This document shows, piece by piece, positions 52,511 through 62,209 of a stretch of 64,000 nt of DNA. Where the stretch lies: positions 21,486 through 85,485 of the forward strand of contig NZ_BCVG01000007.1 in the NCBI RefSeq assembly GCF_001591625.1, read 5' to 3'. Each line of letters starts with the position of its first letter. Position 1 is the first letter of the stretch. The notes beneath the pieces are model-generated. The model searched no databases. It saw nothing but the letters and a program-made list of their open reading frames with translations, and was not told the DNA's origin. The DNA comes from Metabacillus fastidiosus NBRC 101226. Its GTDB lineage: Bacteria > Bacillota > Bacilli > Bacillales > Bacillaceae. The position numbers were made by a program, and so were the translations under genes.

Positions 52511-54193
52511 TTATAACTTGAATTGCTGCATTAATTCATTTAATCGTTCTGCGAGGATTGCTAATTCGCTTGAGCTTTTTGCAACTTCTTCCATTGAGCT
52601 GCTTGCCTGTTCCGATGATGCAGCTGTCTCTTCAATACCTGCTGCAGATTGTTGAGAGATTGCTGCAACTTCCTCAATCGAAAGGTTCATTGACTGACTG
52701 TCTGCCAAAATATTTTGCAAATGACTCGATATATTTTCAATATTACTAATCATATGTGTCAGTGCTTCTCCTATGCCATGAAAGGTTTCACCCGTAATTT
52801 GAATTTGTTTAGAACCTTCTTCTACTTGTTTGTATCCTTCCTGCAATGATTGAGAGACACTTGTAGACTCTGCTTGAATATTATTAACAATAATCGTAAT
52901 ATCTGTAACAGAATGTGATACTTGTTCGGCAAGCTTTCTTACTTCATCAGCTACAACAGCAAAACCTTTTCCATGTTCCCCTGCTCTTGCTGCCTCAATT
53001 GCTGCATTTAATGCGAGTAAATTAGTCTGGTCAGAAATATCCCGGATAACAGATACAAGCTTTGTAATTTCTTGAGATTTGCTATCTAATCCCTCTACTT
53101 TAGCTACAGCATCCTTAACAATATAGTCAATCTTCTCCATTTGCATTGTAGAAGACTGCATCAATTGACTTCCTTTGCTAGACATCAGAGCAATCTCCTG
53201 TGAAGCTTGCTGAACTATTTCTCCATACTCATTTGCTTCGTTAACTTTCATTGTAAATTCAGTCATATTCGCTGCCAGATCACTGACTCGATGAGCTTGG
53301 GTTTCCGAACCGGAGGCCATTTCTTCCATTGTTATAGCAACCTGATCCGCACCGGTTTTCACTTCATTTGCTGACTGCATCAATTCTTCACTTTGATTTT
53401 TTACTTGATCTGACACAACAGTAACTTGATTTAGTAAAACTCTTGTATTTTCATTCATTTGATTTGTAGCGTCCACAAGCGCTCGAATTTCATCCTGTCC
53501 TTTTGCTTCAAGCGGTTTATTGCTTAAGTTCCCGCCTGCAATTTGCTTCATACGTTCCATTACTCCTACAATTGGGTGAGCAATTATACGCGATGTAATT
53601 AATGCTGTTACAATGCCGCTAATAGTGACGAATACTGCAATAAATAATGTGATATTTAACAAGCTTTTTCCATCAGCAACAATATTGTCTCCCTTCTTGT
53701 TAATTTTTTCTTCTCTTTCTTTCACTATGTTTTCAAAATCAGCAAGTAAATCTCTTGTAACTTTTGCTTGCTCCGATAATATCGCCATTGCTCTTTCCCT
53801 ATTACCTTGATCATGAAGAAGGACAGCCTCATCTAAAGCTTCTCCCCACACCTTCTTTCTCTCAATCAATCTTTCAAAATCGGGAGAAGCACCTAATTTT
53901 ATTACCTCTTTTTCTATTTCAATACTCTCATCCCTGCTCTGGCTGAATCTATCCTTCAAATCATTATCTCCATATAAAATATATCCACGAATTAATGAAG
54001 TTCTTTGAGATACATTTAATGCTAATTTTTCATCTAAAATAAGCAATTTCAGCTCTTTATCAACCATCTCTTTTGTCGATTCGTTTGAACTATTGATCAT
54101 TATAAAATTAAAAGCTGTCTGAATAGCTACTAATATAATAATGATAGAGAAACCAAACAATATTTTCTTTCTAATACTTTTAAAATTAAACAT
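52511..54193 (-). CDS. Methyl-accepting chemotaxis protein
   Basis: The protein has 560 residues. Membrane helices lie at about 10-32 and 178-200. Between them is an extracellular four-helix bundle sensor of about 145 residues. HAMP (about 200-255) and a long signalling coiled coil follow, with the hairpin tip [37 protein letters not shown]. Methylation-site glutamine and glutamate pairs flank the tip. It signals to CheA/CheW and so to the flagellar motor; the ligand is unknown. It stands alone downstream of nothing related. Confidence 0.93.
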   Translation of the reverse strand: MFNFKSIRKKILFGFSIIIILVAIQTAFNFIMINSSNESTKEMVDKELKLLILDEKLALNVSQRTSLIRGYILYGDNDLKDRFSQSRDESIEIEKEVIKLGASPDFERLIERKKVWGEALDEAVLLHDQGNRERAMAILSEQAKVTRDLLADFENIVKEREEKINKKGDNIVADGKSLLNITLFIAVFVTISGIVTALITSRIIAHPIVGVMERMKQIAGGNLSNKPLEAKGQDEIRALVDATNQMNENTRVLLNQVTVVSDQVKNQSEELMQSANEVKTGADQVAITMEEMASGSETQAHRVSDLAANMTEFTMKVNEANEYGEIVQQASQEIALMSSKGSQLMQSSTMQMEKIDYIVKDAVAKVEGLDSKSQEITKLVSVIRDISDQTNLLALNAAIEAARAGEHGKGFAVVADEVRKLAEQVSHSVTDITIIVNNIQAESTSVSQSLQEGYKQVEEGSKQIQITGETFHGIGEALTHMISNIENISSHLQNILADSQSMNLSIEEVAAISQQSAAGIEETAASSEQASSSMEEVAKSSSELAILAERLNELMQQFKL

Positions 54194-54398
54194 AAAATAC
54201 CCTCTCTTTTGCTATTTATCCAAGAAGTCATATTACAATATCCCTAAAGCGGAATAAAAAATAAAACTTATATAGTTTATAATCGGTTATACTCATAAAT
54301 ATCTTAAGTTTTATTTTTGTGACATTTCTTTTCCATCTTAAAATATCTGCATCTTGAGAAGGCGCTTTCAAAAAATCTCTATTTAATAAAAAATATAC

Positions 54399-54430
54399 TT
54401 GATCTTTAGTAAAATTTTATGTATTATAAT
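54399..54430 (+). promoter_or_regulatory. Promoter of the 6S-like RNA
   Basis: TTGATC (54399-54404) is followed 17 bases later by TATTAT (54422-54427), which overlaps TATAAT (54425-54430). Either -10 puts the first base at about 54433-54437, where the closing stem of the RNA begins. Confidence 0.6.
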
Positions 54431-54432
54431 AC

Positions 54433-54620
54433 TACAAGCTGCGTTGTACGTAGTGTTAATAAAGTTTTAACCTAATTATTAGACCGGGAGTTTAATATTG
54501 TTTTACGAATATCATGCCTCCATCGCGAAGAGGACGATAGGAATGAAACTGAAAACACCCACTTATTAAGTGTGTGGTCTAAAACTCTATTATGTTTACG
54601 GCAAATGCGGCTATTATATT
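54433..54620 (+). ncRNA. ssrS: Structured non-coding RNA, probable 6S RNA
   Basis: No protein frame fits. The transcript can close on itself: AGCTGCGTT (54437-54445) pairs with AATGCGGCT (54604-54612). A large asymmetric bubble is followed by an inner stem (AGACC 54481-54485 with GGTCT 54576-54580) and small hairpins (ATATT/AATAT, CACTT/AAGTG, ATCG/CGAT). Length of about 188 nt, long rod with central bubble, and AGTTTTAACC (54463-54472) in the 5' side of the bubble all fit 6S RNA. I recall AGUUUUGACC as the pRNA template of B. subtilis 6S-1. 6S RNA binds SigA-RNA polymerase and tunes growth-phase transcription. The assignment rests on fold and memory, not on a covariance search. Confidence 0.65.
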
Positions 54621-54631
54621 TTAAATTTCAG

Positions 54632-54658
54632 ACCAGTTCCGATCCGGAGCTGGTTTTT
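54632..54658 (+). terminator. Terminator downstream of the 6S-like RNA
   Basis: ACCAGTTCCG (54632-54641) pairs with CGGAGCTGGT (54645-54654) with one G-U, a tight three-base loop and TTTTT after it. Confidence 0.85.
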
Positions 54659-54685
54659 CCATTTAATAATACTATTATTAAAAAA

Positions 54686-54721
54686 GAATGGCTGCCTTAT
54701 GAAATTGAAAAGCAGCCATTC
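54686..54721 (-). terminator. Terminator of metE
   Basis: GAATGGCTGC (54686-54695) pairs perfectly with GCAGCCATTC (54712-54721); on the minus strand a T run follows. Confidence 0.88.
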
Positions 54722-54729
54722 TTCTATAT

Positions 54730-57015
54730 TTAATTTAATACTTTATTTATTAATTTTTCACGGTACAATTTAGTCGCTTCAACCATTATTTCTAATGCAG
54801 CAACCGTTTCTGTTTCTCCCCGAGTTTTCAGACCGCAGTCCGGATTAACCCAGAATTGGCGTTCATCTAATACTGCAAGTGCCCTGGTAATATTTAATGT
54901 CAGTTCTTCTAGTGATGGGACACGTGGACTATGGATATCATATACTCCGAGACCAATTCCTTTTTCATATTTATATTTTTCAAATGAATCAATTAATTCG
55001 CCATGGCTTCTTGATGTTTCAATAGAAATAACATCTGCATCAAGCTCATCAATCGCTTCGATAATATCATCAAAGTTTGAGTAACACATATGAGTATGAA
55101 TTTGCGTCTCATCTTTCACAGAAGATGTCGCAATTCTAAATGCGTATACTGCTGCATCCAAATATACCTTTGTTTTTGCTTCTTTTAATGGAAGACCTTC
55201 ACGAAGTGCTGCTTCATCCACTTGAATCATCGCAATTCCGTTCGCTTCAAGTGCTTCTACTTCTTCACGAATAGCAAGTGCTACATGGTTTAATACTTCT
55301 GTACGGCTAATATCATCACGAACGAATGACCAGTTAATAATTGTAACAGGACCTGTAAGCATTCCTTTTACTGGTTTGTCAGTTAAAGATTGTGCATAAA
55401 CAGCTTCCTTCACTGTCATCGGTTCGATGCAATGAACATCACCATAAATAATTGGCGGTTTTACGCAACGTGAGCCGTATGATTGAACCCAGCCGAATTT
55501 TGAAATCGCTACGCCTTCCATTTTTTCACCAAAATATTCAACCATATCTGTACGTTCAAACTCACCATGAACGAGTACATCCAGTCCAAGATCTTCTTGA
55601 ATATCGATCCATCGTTTAATTTCAGCTTGAATATATTGCTCATACGCTTCATTTGAAAGCTCGCCTTTACGCCATTTTAAACGCTCTTTTCGTACTTCTT
55701 TCGTTTGCGGGAAGCTTCCGATTGTTGTCGTGGGCAGTAATGGTAAATTAAAACGTTTTTCTTGGATTTCTTTACGTTCTTTTGAACTCACACGTTTGGA
55801 AGAATACTGATCAAGCTTCGCAATCGCCTCATGTACTTTTGTCACATTGCGGTATTCTGAATTTTTCACTCTTTCAATCGCTTCATCATATTTTTCAAGC
55901 TCAGCAAGCGTTACTTCTTCATTGAAAAATTCCGTTAAAAGTGTGATTTCATCTAACTTTTCATCAGCAAATGATAAGGCATCTTTTATGCCTTCATCAA
56001 GCTCTTTCTCGCTTTTTAATGTTACTGGAACGTGAAGCAAACTGCATGACGGCTGTAAAACAAGTCGATCTTCTCCAACAGCTTCTACTAATTTTTCAAC
56101 AAGTTTGGCCTTCTCTAACAAGCTAGCTTTCCAAATATTTCTTCCATCAATAATTCCTGCGAATAATACTTTATCTTCAGGGAAACCATATTTAGAGATT
56201 TTCTCTAAGTTTGTTTCTTTCCCGTGAACGAAATCAAGACCGATTGCTTGAACAGGTAATTGAATGATTTCTTCATATGCTTCAATGCTCTCAAAATACG
56301 TTTGAAGTATGAAGTTCACCTCAGGAACATTTGCTGTAAATTGTCCGTACACTTCTTTTACTTCAGCTAAGATGCCTTCTTGAATATCTTTTACTAAAAT
56401 CGGCTCATCAATTTGGATCCACTCTGCACCGGCTGCTTTTAATTGCTGGAATACTTCGATATAGAGTGGTACTAATGCTGCCAGAATTTCTGCTCTTTCC
56501 GAATCTTCATATCCTTTTGATAGAGAAAGCAATGTAACTGGACCAACAATAACAGGCTTCCCGTTAATTCCTAATTTATCTTTCGCTTCATTGAACATAG
56601 CAAGCAGTCGATTTTCTCGTAAATATGGCTTTGCATTATGTAATTCAGGAACGATGAAATGATAATTCGTATTAAACCATTTCGTCATTTCCGATGCAAC
56701 TTTCCCCTTATTTCCACGGGCGATGTCAAAATAAGTTTGAAGTACCCCTGTCTCTTCATCTTTAAATCTTGTTGGAATAAGACCAAACATAACTGCTGTA
56801 TCTAATACATGATCATAATAACTGAAATCACCGATTGGAATAAGGTTAATTCCTTTTTCTTGTTGTTTTCGTAAATTATTTAAACGAAATTGCTCCATTT
56901 CTACATAAAACTGTGCTTCTGTTAATTCTTTTGACCAGAACTTTTCCAATACTTTTTTCCACTCGCGATTTTCTCCAATTCTTGGATAGCCGATATTCGA
57001 ACTTTGAATACTCAT
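54730..57015 (-). CDS. metE: Cobalamin-independent methionine synthase MetE
   Basis: The protein has 761 residues, the usual length, with two TIM-barrel halves. The zinc ligands of the C-terminal barrel are present in QIHTHMCYSNF (His and Cys) and NPDCGLKTRGETE (Cys). The barrel begins LPLLPTTTIGSFPQTKEVR. It moves a methyl group from methyl-tetrahydrofolate (triglutamate) to homocysteine without B12. A cobalamin riboswitch lies upstream, so the gene is shut off when B12 is available and a B12-dependent synthase elsewhere can take over. AGAGGAGTTAATCTA precedes the ATG. Confidence 0.97.
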   Translation of the reverse strand: MSIQSSNIGYPRIGENREWKKVLEKFWSKELTEAQFYVEMEQFRLNNLRKQQEKGINLIPIGDFSYYDHVLDTAVMFGLIPTRFKDEETGVLQTYFDIARGNKGKVASEMTKWFNTNYHFIVPELHNAKPYLRENRLLAMFNEAKDKLGINGKPVIVGPVTLLSLSKGYEDSERAEILAALVPLYIEVFQQLKAAGAEWIQIDEPILVKDIQEGILAEVKEVYGQFTANVPEVNFILQTYFESIEAYEEIIQLPVQAIGLDFVHGKETNLEKISKYGFPEDKVLFAGIIDGRNIWKASLLEKAKLVEKLVEAVGEDRLVLQPSCSLLHVPVTLKSEKELDEGIKDALSFADEKLDEITLLTEFFNEEVTLAELEKYDEAIERVKNSEYRNVTKVHEAIAKLDQYSSKRVSSKERKEIQEKRFNLPLLPTTTIGSFPQTKEVRKERLKWRKGELSNEAYEQYIQAEIKRWIDIQEDLGLDVLVHGEFERTDMVEYFGEKMEGVAISKFGWVQSYGSRCVKPPIIYGDVHCIEPMTVKEAVYAQSLTDKPVKGMLTGPVTIINWSFVRDDISRTEVLNHVALAIREEVEALEANGIAMIQVDEAALREGLPLKEAKTKVYLDAAVYAFRIATSSVKDETQIHTHMCYSNFDDIIEAIDELDADVISIETSRSHGELIDSFEKYKYEKGIGLGVYDIHSPRVPSLEELTLNITRALAVLDERQFWVNPDCGLKTRGETETVAALEIMVEATKLYREKLINKVLN

Positions 57016-57050
57016 TAGATTAACTCCTCTTCATCTGTTATTTTCCCATT

Positions 57051-57079
57051 AAAAAAGCCCCTCTAAATATTTAGAGAGA
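57051..57079 (-). terminator. Terminator in the metE leader
   Basis: The palindrome CTCTAAATATTTAGAG (57061-57076) extended by flanking G-C and G-U pairs is followed on the minus strand by a T run. It lies between the cobalamin aptamer and metE and is probably its expression platform. Confidence 0.75.
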
Positions 57080-57175
57080 CGTTGATAGACATAGTTAAAT
57101 AGAGTTATAAACTAATAAGAGTTATACACCATATGACCACCACTCCTCCCCATTTCGCGTAGGTAATAAGCGCAG

Positions 57176-57345
57176 ACAACAGGCAGGTCTCCTGACTTCA
57201 GTTCATCACTTTCTATCCCTTCCCGTTTTCATAAAACAGTGGTATCTGATAGAAAACTCCCTTTTACAGTGGCGCGACCGTGTCGGAATTACACCGAGCT
57301 TCCCTATTAAGCTAAAAGATATAAATATTCTTTTAACACCTATTG
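57176..57345 (-). promoter_or_regulatory. Cobalamin (B12) riboswitch of metE
   Basis: On the minus strand the conserved series is present: AATAGGGAAGCTCGGTG, ATTCCGACACGGTCGCG, CCACTGT, GGGAG, and the B12 box AAGTCAGGAGACCTGCCTG near the 3' end. All core elements are in order. Control of a B12-independent enzyme by this switch is a well-known arrangement. Confidence 0.93.
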
Positions 57346-57426
57346 CTTGAACATTATTTAATTTTCTAGTTGTAAAAACTATTGAAACTAACATTAGACC
57401 ATTTCAGAAATTTTCGCAAGTTTTTT

Positions 57427-58242
57427 CTAAATATTAAAATTCATTTTACTTTTTGAACTAAATCCTGCTCCTTTTACGAGAAGCGGTCTGTCATTATTCC
57501 AAATGACTTCTACAGGAAGATTGAAAAAATCAGTTAATATATCATTTTGAAGCATATCTCTCGTTTTTCCAGCATTAAATACTTGTCCACCTTTTAAAAG
57601 CATCGTATGGGTAAAAACAGGCAGAATTTCTTCCACATGATGTGTAACATAAAGGAGCGTAGGTGCGTCCTTTGCTCCTGCAATTCGCTCAATCGTCTCA
57701 AGGAGGTTCTCACGCGCAATGAAATCAAGTCCTGTTGACGGTTCATCTAAAATTAATAATTTTGGATCACCCATTAATGCACGGCCGATTAAAACCCGCT
57801 GCTTTTCCCCTTGTGATAATGTTTCATAATTGCGGTCCGCATATTCAATACTGCCCAATTGTTCAAGAAGAAAAATTGCTTTCTCTCTTATTTCCTGTGT
57901 TGGTTTTTCATATAAACCAACTGTAGCATATGCTCCGCTTAAAACAATTTCAAACGCACTGTCTGATGGATAAAATCTCTGCTGAATACTTGCAGAAACA
58001 AGGCCGATTTGCTTTCTTAATTGTTCTCCTAATATATCTTTTCCAAACTTTCTTCCTAGAACTTCAACAGAACCTTCTGTCGGAAAATAATAAGAGCAGA
58101 GCATGTTTAAAAGCGCTGTTTTCCCCGCTCCGTTTAAACCATATAAAACCCAATGTTCTCCCTTATTTACATACCAATTTATATGCTCAAGAATCCACTC
58201 GCCATTCCGCTTTACGGAAGCATCTTCAATCCGTATAACCAT
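57427..58242 (-). CDS. ylmA: Stand-alone ABC transporter ATP-binding protein, YlmA-like
   Basis: The 271-residue ATPase has Walker A GLNGAGKT, signature LSQGEKQR, Walker B LLILDEPSTGLD and H-loop VTHH. The C-terminal extension ends NNDRPLLVKGAGFSSKSK. It closely resembles the YlmA proteins of bacilli, for which no permease or substrate is known to me. In B. subtilis ylmA neighbours ylmB; here ylmB is 5 kb away in the thiamin-salvage operon. It starts three bases after pxpA and is surely co-transcribed with the oxoprolinase genes. No permease gene is adjacent. GGAGG is well placed before the ATG. Confidence 0.8.
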   Translation of the reverse strand: MVIRIEDASVKRNGEWILEHINWYVNKGEHWVLYGLNGAGKTALLNMLCSYYFPTEGSVEVLGRKFGKDILGEQLRKQIGLVSASIQQRFYPSDSAFEIVLSGAYATVGLYEKPTQEIREKAIFLLEQLGSIEYADRNYETLSQGEKQRVLIGRALMGDPKLLILDEPSTGLDFIARENLLETIERIAGAKDAPTLLYVTHHVEEILPVFTHTMLLKGGQVFNAGKTRDMLQNDILTDFFNLPVEVIWNNDRPLLVKGAGFSSKSKMNFNI

Positions 58243-58245
58243 CTG

Positions 58246-59010
58246 TTACCTCCTTTTAATAGTTCTAATATAAATATTATTTTCTAATAATTTCTCATTA
58301 ATTTTTTCTGCGAATAAGGAGGCATTTTCACCGTCTCCATGAATACAAATTGTATCCGCTTGAATCGAAATTTCATCTCCGCCTACTGTTCTTACTTTTC
58401 TTTGTTTTATCATTTGAATGACTTGGCTGACAGCCTCATCTTCATTAGTTATAAGGGCATTTTTTTCATTTCTTGATGTTAATGTTCCATCATGCTGATA
58501 TGTCCTGTCTGCAAATACTTCATTTGCTGTTTTAATCCCAATTCTTTCGCCAGCACGAATTAATTCACTGCCAGCAAGCCCATATAAAATGAGTTCAGAA
58601 TTTATTTTGTAAACAGCTTCTGCAATTGCTTCCGCTAATGCCGGATCAATTGCAGCCATATTATAGAGGGCACCGTGCGGTTTTACGTGGTTCAGTTTTC
58701 CACCCTCTGCTTGTGTAAAAGCTTGCAGGGCACCAATTTGATAGGTCACGATATCATGTACTTCTTTTGCTGTAAGCTCCATCTTTCTTCTTCCAAAGCC
58801 AACTAAATCTTGAAAACCTGGATGTGCACCAATATTAACATCGTGCTCTAATGCAAGCTTCACTGTCTTTCTCATAATTGCCGGGTCTCCAGCATGGAAG
58901 CCGCAAGCGATATTTGCTGACGTAATAAAACGAATAATACGTTCATCCTGTCCAAGTGTATAACTTCCAAAACTTTCCCCCATATCGCAATTTAAATCAA
59001 TTTCATACAT
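58246..59010 (-). CDS. pxpA: 5-oxoprolinase subunit PxpA (LamB/YcsF family)
   Basis: The protein has 254 residues and begins [14 protein letters not shown]. The catalytic-fold signatures include [43 protein letters not shown] and [14 protein letters not shown]. PxpA, PxpB and PxpC together hydrolyse 5-oxoproline (pyroglutamate), a damage product of glutamine and glutamate, to glutamate using ATP. All three subunits are encoded together here. Confidence 0.95.
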   Translation of the reverse strand: MYEIDLNCDMGESFGSYTLGQDERIIRFITSANIACGFHAGDPAIMRKTVKLALEHDVNIGAHPGFQDLVGFGRRKMELTAKEVHDIVTYQIGALQAFTQAEGGKLNHVKPHGALYNMAAIDPALAEAIAEAVYKINSELILYGLAGSELIRAGERIGIKTANEVFADRTYQHDGTLTSRNEKNALITNEDEAVSQVIQMIKQRKVRTVGGDEISIQADTICIHGDGENASLFAEKINEKLLENNIYIRTIKRR

Positions 59011-59013
59011 TAT

Positions 59014-60012
59014 CTACATCTCTCCAATTGCCAGTTTTATCGTCTGTTTCAACAGTTGCAAAGCAGTCTCACGTTCGATCAGTTCTTTTTCTGCATCTTC
59101 TAATGTTATTTCTTTTAATTTTAGTTTATCCCCAGGTTTCATTTGAGCTAGTACAGGTATATCGACAGATGCAACAATTCCAAGGATCGGGTATCCTCCT
59201 GTCGTTTGTCTGTCAGCCATTAAAATAATTGGATTTCCATCAGGCGGCACTTGAATTGTTCCAATTGGTACTGCTTCTGAAAACAGCTCTGTTTTTTCTA
59301 TTGGTGAAAGTATATGTCCCGTTAGCCGGTACCCCATTCGATCTGACTGGGGACTTATTTGAAAATAATGTTCATTAAGTACTTTATTAGAAAAGAGTTC
59401 ATACTGTGGTCCTCTAATAAAACGGATAGGATTATTTTTCGAGTATAACTTTCTCCAGTTATAATGGGGAGTCCAATTTGCAGCAGAAAATGGGGAACTA
59501 TTCACTTGCCGAAGTTTTTCTGTTAACCTTGCAGAAAACCCAGAAGGTTCTTTTATTTGAAGCACATCTTCTCTTTTAAGAGCCCTTCCTTTAAAACCGC
59601 CAATTTGAGCACGGATATAAGTGCTTCTGCTTCCCATTACGAGTGGTATATCAATTCCTCCTGCAACAGCAATATAAGCCCTGCACCCTTCTTTTACATT
59701 GGAGAACTGTAATACACTTTGTCCATGAATGAGAACAGGACGCCACATCGGCAGCTTCTCTCCATTTATTTGAGGAGAAAAATCCGCCCCGCAAATAGAA
59801 ATAACTGCATCTTTTGAAAAGCTAATTGTCGGTCCCGTTAATGTAAGTTCAAGCAAGGCTTCCCTTTCATCATTTCCAACTACTATATTCGCAAGACGGG
59901 CAGCAACACTGTCCATCGCCCCGCTCACGACTACACCGTATTTCTGAAAACCGTATCTTCCCATATCCTGTACCGTCGTTAATAAACCAGGCTTTAAAAT
60001 ATGTATGCTCAA
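59014..60012 (-). CDS. pxpC: 5-oxoprolinase subunit PxpC (KipA-like)
   Basis: The protein has 332 residues of the biotin-dependent-carboxyltransferase-like fold: HILKPGLLTTVQDMGRYGFQKYG at the start, ALLELTLTGPTISF and DGNPIILMADRQTTGGYPILG later. It overlaps pxpB by four bases (ATGA) and pxpA begins three bases after it. In B. subtilis the same protein was studied as KipA, which counteracts the kinase A inhibitor KipI (PxpB); the metabolic role as oxoprolinase subunit is now considered primary. Confidence 0.94.
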   Translation of the reverse strand: MSIHILKPGLLTTVQDMGRYGFQKYGVVVSGAMDSVAARLANIVVGNDEREALLELTLTGPTISFSKDAVISICGADFSPQINGEKLPMWRPVLIHGQSVLQFSNVKEGCRAYIAVAGGIDIPLVMGSRSTYIRAQIGGFKGRALKREDVLQIKEPSGFSARLTEKLRQVNSSPFSAANWTPHYNWRKLYSKNNPIRFIRGPQYELFSNKVLNEHYFQISPQSDRMGYRLTGHILSPIEKTELFSEAVPIGTIQVPPDGNPIILMADRQTTGGYPILGIVASVDIPVLAQMKPGDKLKLKEITLEDAEKELIERETALQLLKQTIKLAIGEM

Positions 60013-60710
60013 TTTTTCTCAGCCTCCTTCAATACTTCAAATTCCTTATAGGTTATCGGCTGAAAGCGAATGGTATCTCCTGCTTGGAGAAGACTTGGAA
60101 TATTCGCATTTGGATTAAATAATGTAAGCGGGGTTCTGCCAATCAGATTCCATCCACCTGGACTTTCAAGCGGATAAATTCCTGTCTGTTCCCCGCCAAT
60201 ACCGACACTGCCTGCTGGAATAAAAGTCCGCGGTGTATCCTTTCTAGGTGTCGCAATTTTCTTTGACAAGCCGCTTAAATAAGGAAAACCGGGAGCAAAG
60301 CCAATCATATGAACAACATATTCTTGAGATGCATGCAAATTAATGACTTCTTCTTCCGTTAAATGATGATAGTTTGCTACGTTCACTAAATCAGGCCCTA
60401 ACTCCCCTCCATAACAGACTGGAATGATTATTTCCCGGGAAGAATATTTTTTTTCCTCACCTATTTCATTTATTATCTGTTTCAGTTTCATTTCTACGAA
60501 CTGAAAAGGTGACAGCCCGTTACATATTTGATAAATAGCAAACGGGTCATAGTAAACAGTAATCGTTGTAAATCCCGGTACAATTTCTATTAAACCTTTA
60601 AAGCATTTTTTTTCAATTTGCTCTATAATCAATCGTCCATCTCTATTATTTTTACTAATATCAATTGTGACTGCACCATCTCCAAATGGCCTGAATTTTA
60701 TTTCATCCAT
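60009..60710 (-). CDS. pxpB: 5-oxoprolinase subunit PxpB (KipI-like)
   Basis: The 233-residue protein begins KFRPFGDGAVTIDI and contains the family signatures VHMIGFAPGFPYLSGL, TPRKDTPRTFIPAGSVGIGG and GIYPLESPGGWNLIGRTP. It is the second structural half of the PxpBC carboxyltransferase-like complex. In B. subtilis the homologue KipI also inhibits the sporulation kinase KinA. It is followed with overlap by pxpC. Confidence 0.94.
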   Translation of the reverse strand: MDEIKFRPFGDGAVTIDISKNNRDGRLIIEQIEKKCFKGLIEIVPGFTTITVYYDPFAIYQICNGLSPFQFVEMKLKQIINEIGEEKKYSSREIIIPVCYGGELGPDLVNVANYHHLTEEEVINLHASQEYVVHMIGFAPGFPYLSGLSKKIATPRKDTPRTFIPAGSVGIGGEQTGIYPLESPGGWNLIGRTPLTLFNPNANIPSLLQAGDTIRFQPITYKEFEVLKEAEKN

Positions 60711-60735
60711 TCTTTTCTTCCCCTTTACATACCAT

Positions 60736-61689
60736 CTATGCTGCTTTTTTTACTTTTGCTTCTTTCCGGCTGAAAAGAAGACCAAAAAGTGAAGCAAGCA
60801 CTTGTTGAAACAGCATTCCAACAACTACTGGTATTGCAACGGCTGCTGGAAAAAACTGAATTGCAATAACAGCACCGGCACTAATATTTCTCATTCCACC
60901 GGTAAAGATTAAAGTAATTGTCGTATCACGGTCTTTCGTTAAACATCTAGCGAGAAACCACGCAAAACAATAACCAGAAAACGCGATAAATAATACCGTC
61001 AAAATAATAATTAAAAGCTTCACATTAATATCCTTTAAAAACGGAGCGACATAGGAACTATTAATGGCGACAACAAGACCGAGAGAAATTTTCGAAAACG
61101 GAGATAGAACAGTTCCCAAGGAATCTTTTACTTTGCCTTTTGACATGTGATTAAGCATCATTCCAATTAATGAAGGAACGACAATCATGAAGAAAAGGCC
61201 AATCATCATATTTTTCACATCCATCTCCACTTTCTCACCAACTAATAGAGAAAGACTTGATGGTACGATAAACGGTGAAAGGATTGTATCAATTAAAATA
61301 ATGGAAAGTCCTAAACCGATATTCCCTTTATAAATGGAAATCCACATAAAGCTTGAGACCCCTGTCGGAATAACGACACCTAAAATTAATCCCGTAATTG
61401 TTAATTTATCAGCACCAAAAATAAGATGCCCAATTCCATAAGCCCAAACCGGCATCATGACATGTAAAATAAGTAAAGCAAGAATTAATGGAAGGGGCTG
61501 TAAAAATGCTCTTTTCAAGGAAGAAAAATTCGAACTAAGACTTCCCGAAAAGGTAATAAAAGCAAATATCCATGCAACAAGCCATGTAAAATCCTTTAAA
61601 AACCCTGCAAATATGACACCGATTACAACACTTGCTGGTGTCATAAGAGGCATTATTTTTTCCAATCGTTTATTCAACGTTTGAAGCAT
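60736..61689 (-). CDS. Bile acid:sodium symporter (BASS) family transporter
   Basis: The protein has 317 residues from the ATG at 61689 (TAGGAGAATTAAA before it); a longer frame to 61809 has no ribosome binding site. About ten membrane helices are visible. BASS signatures: GVVIPTGVSSFMW, LSIILIDTILSPFIVPSSL, IFTGGMRNISAGAVIAIQFFPAAVAIPVV. The family takes up organic anions with Na+. Its position as first gene before pxpB-pxpC-pxpA, where other bacteria have different transporters, suggests that it imports 5-oxoproline. That is an inference from context. Confidence 0.85.
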   Translation of the reverse strand: MLQTLNKRLEKIMPLMTPASVVIGVIFAGFLKDFTWLVAWIFAFITFSGSLSSNFSSLKRAFLQPLPLILALLILHVMMPVWAYGIGHLIFGADKLTITGLILGVVIPTGVSSFMWISIYKGNIGLGLSIILIDTILSPFIVPSSLSLLVGEKVEMDVKNMMIGLFFMIVVPSLIGMMLNHMSKGKVKDSLGTVLSPFSKISLGLVVAINSSYVAPFLKDINVKLLIIILTVLFIAFSGYCFAWFLARCLTKDRDTTITLIFTGGMRNISAGAVIAIQFFPAAVAIPVVVGMLFQQVLASLFGLLFSRKEAKVKKAA

Positions 61690-61917
61690 TTTAATTCTCC
61701 TAAAAAACAATATAGTAACTCCTATTTTACCATTATAATAATGTTTTCTATACAGTTTCCCCTTATTAAAATAAAACTGTTTATTCCTGTTACTGCTTGT
61801 AATTATCAAACTTTTACAGCCAGTTAATTCCTGGCCTTCCCCTATTTTTCCAAAATATCACACTTCGTTAAATACAGGATAAGATGGGGAAGCTATTTTA
61901 AAAGGAGGGATAGTGTA

Positions 61918-62178
61918 ATGGCAAGAAGAAATCGTTTACTGGTTCCAGAAGCTAGAGAAGCTGTCGATCAATTAAAGGCAAACATTGCAAATGTAGCTAA
62001 CCATGAAGATGCTAAATTCGAAATTGCAAAAGAAACAGGCATCCCATTACAGACAGGTTATAACGGAACATTAACAGCAAAGGAAGCGGGGAAAATCGGC
62101 GGCAGCTTAGGTGGAAATATGGTAAAAGAAATGATTAGAATAGCACAGGAAAAACTCCAAAATAAAGATGAGGGCTGA
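61918..62178 (+). CDS. Alpha/beta-type small acid-soluble spore protein
   Basis: The protein has 86 residues, longer than usual SASPs because of an extended N-terminus (MARRNRLLVPEAREAVDQLKANIANVANHED). The GPR cleavage block KFEIAKETGIPLQTGYNG and the DNA-binding block GKIGGSLGGNMVKEMIRIAQEKL are both present. It coats and protects spore DNA. The extended LVPEAREAVDQLK start is like that of the SspF-type minor SASPs. GGAGGGATAGTGTA precedes the ATG. Confidence 0.87.
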   Translation: MARRNRLLVPEAREAVDQLKANIANVANHEDAKFEIAKETGIPLQTGYNGTLTAKEAGKIGGSLGGNMVKEMIRIAQEKLQNKDEG

Positions 62179-62194
62179 TTTTTCTATCAGCCCT
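62171..62194 (+). terminator. Hairpin terminator of the second SASP gene
   Basis: AGGGCTGAT (62171-62179) pairs perfectly with ATCAGCCCT (62186-62194). The stop codon is in the left arm. A T run is lacking on the plus strand. Confidence 0.6.
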
Positions 62195-62209
62195 TCACTA
62201 AAAAATTCT

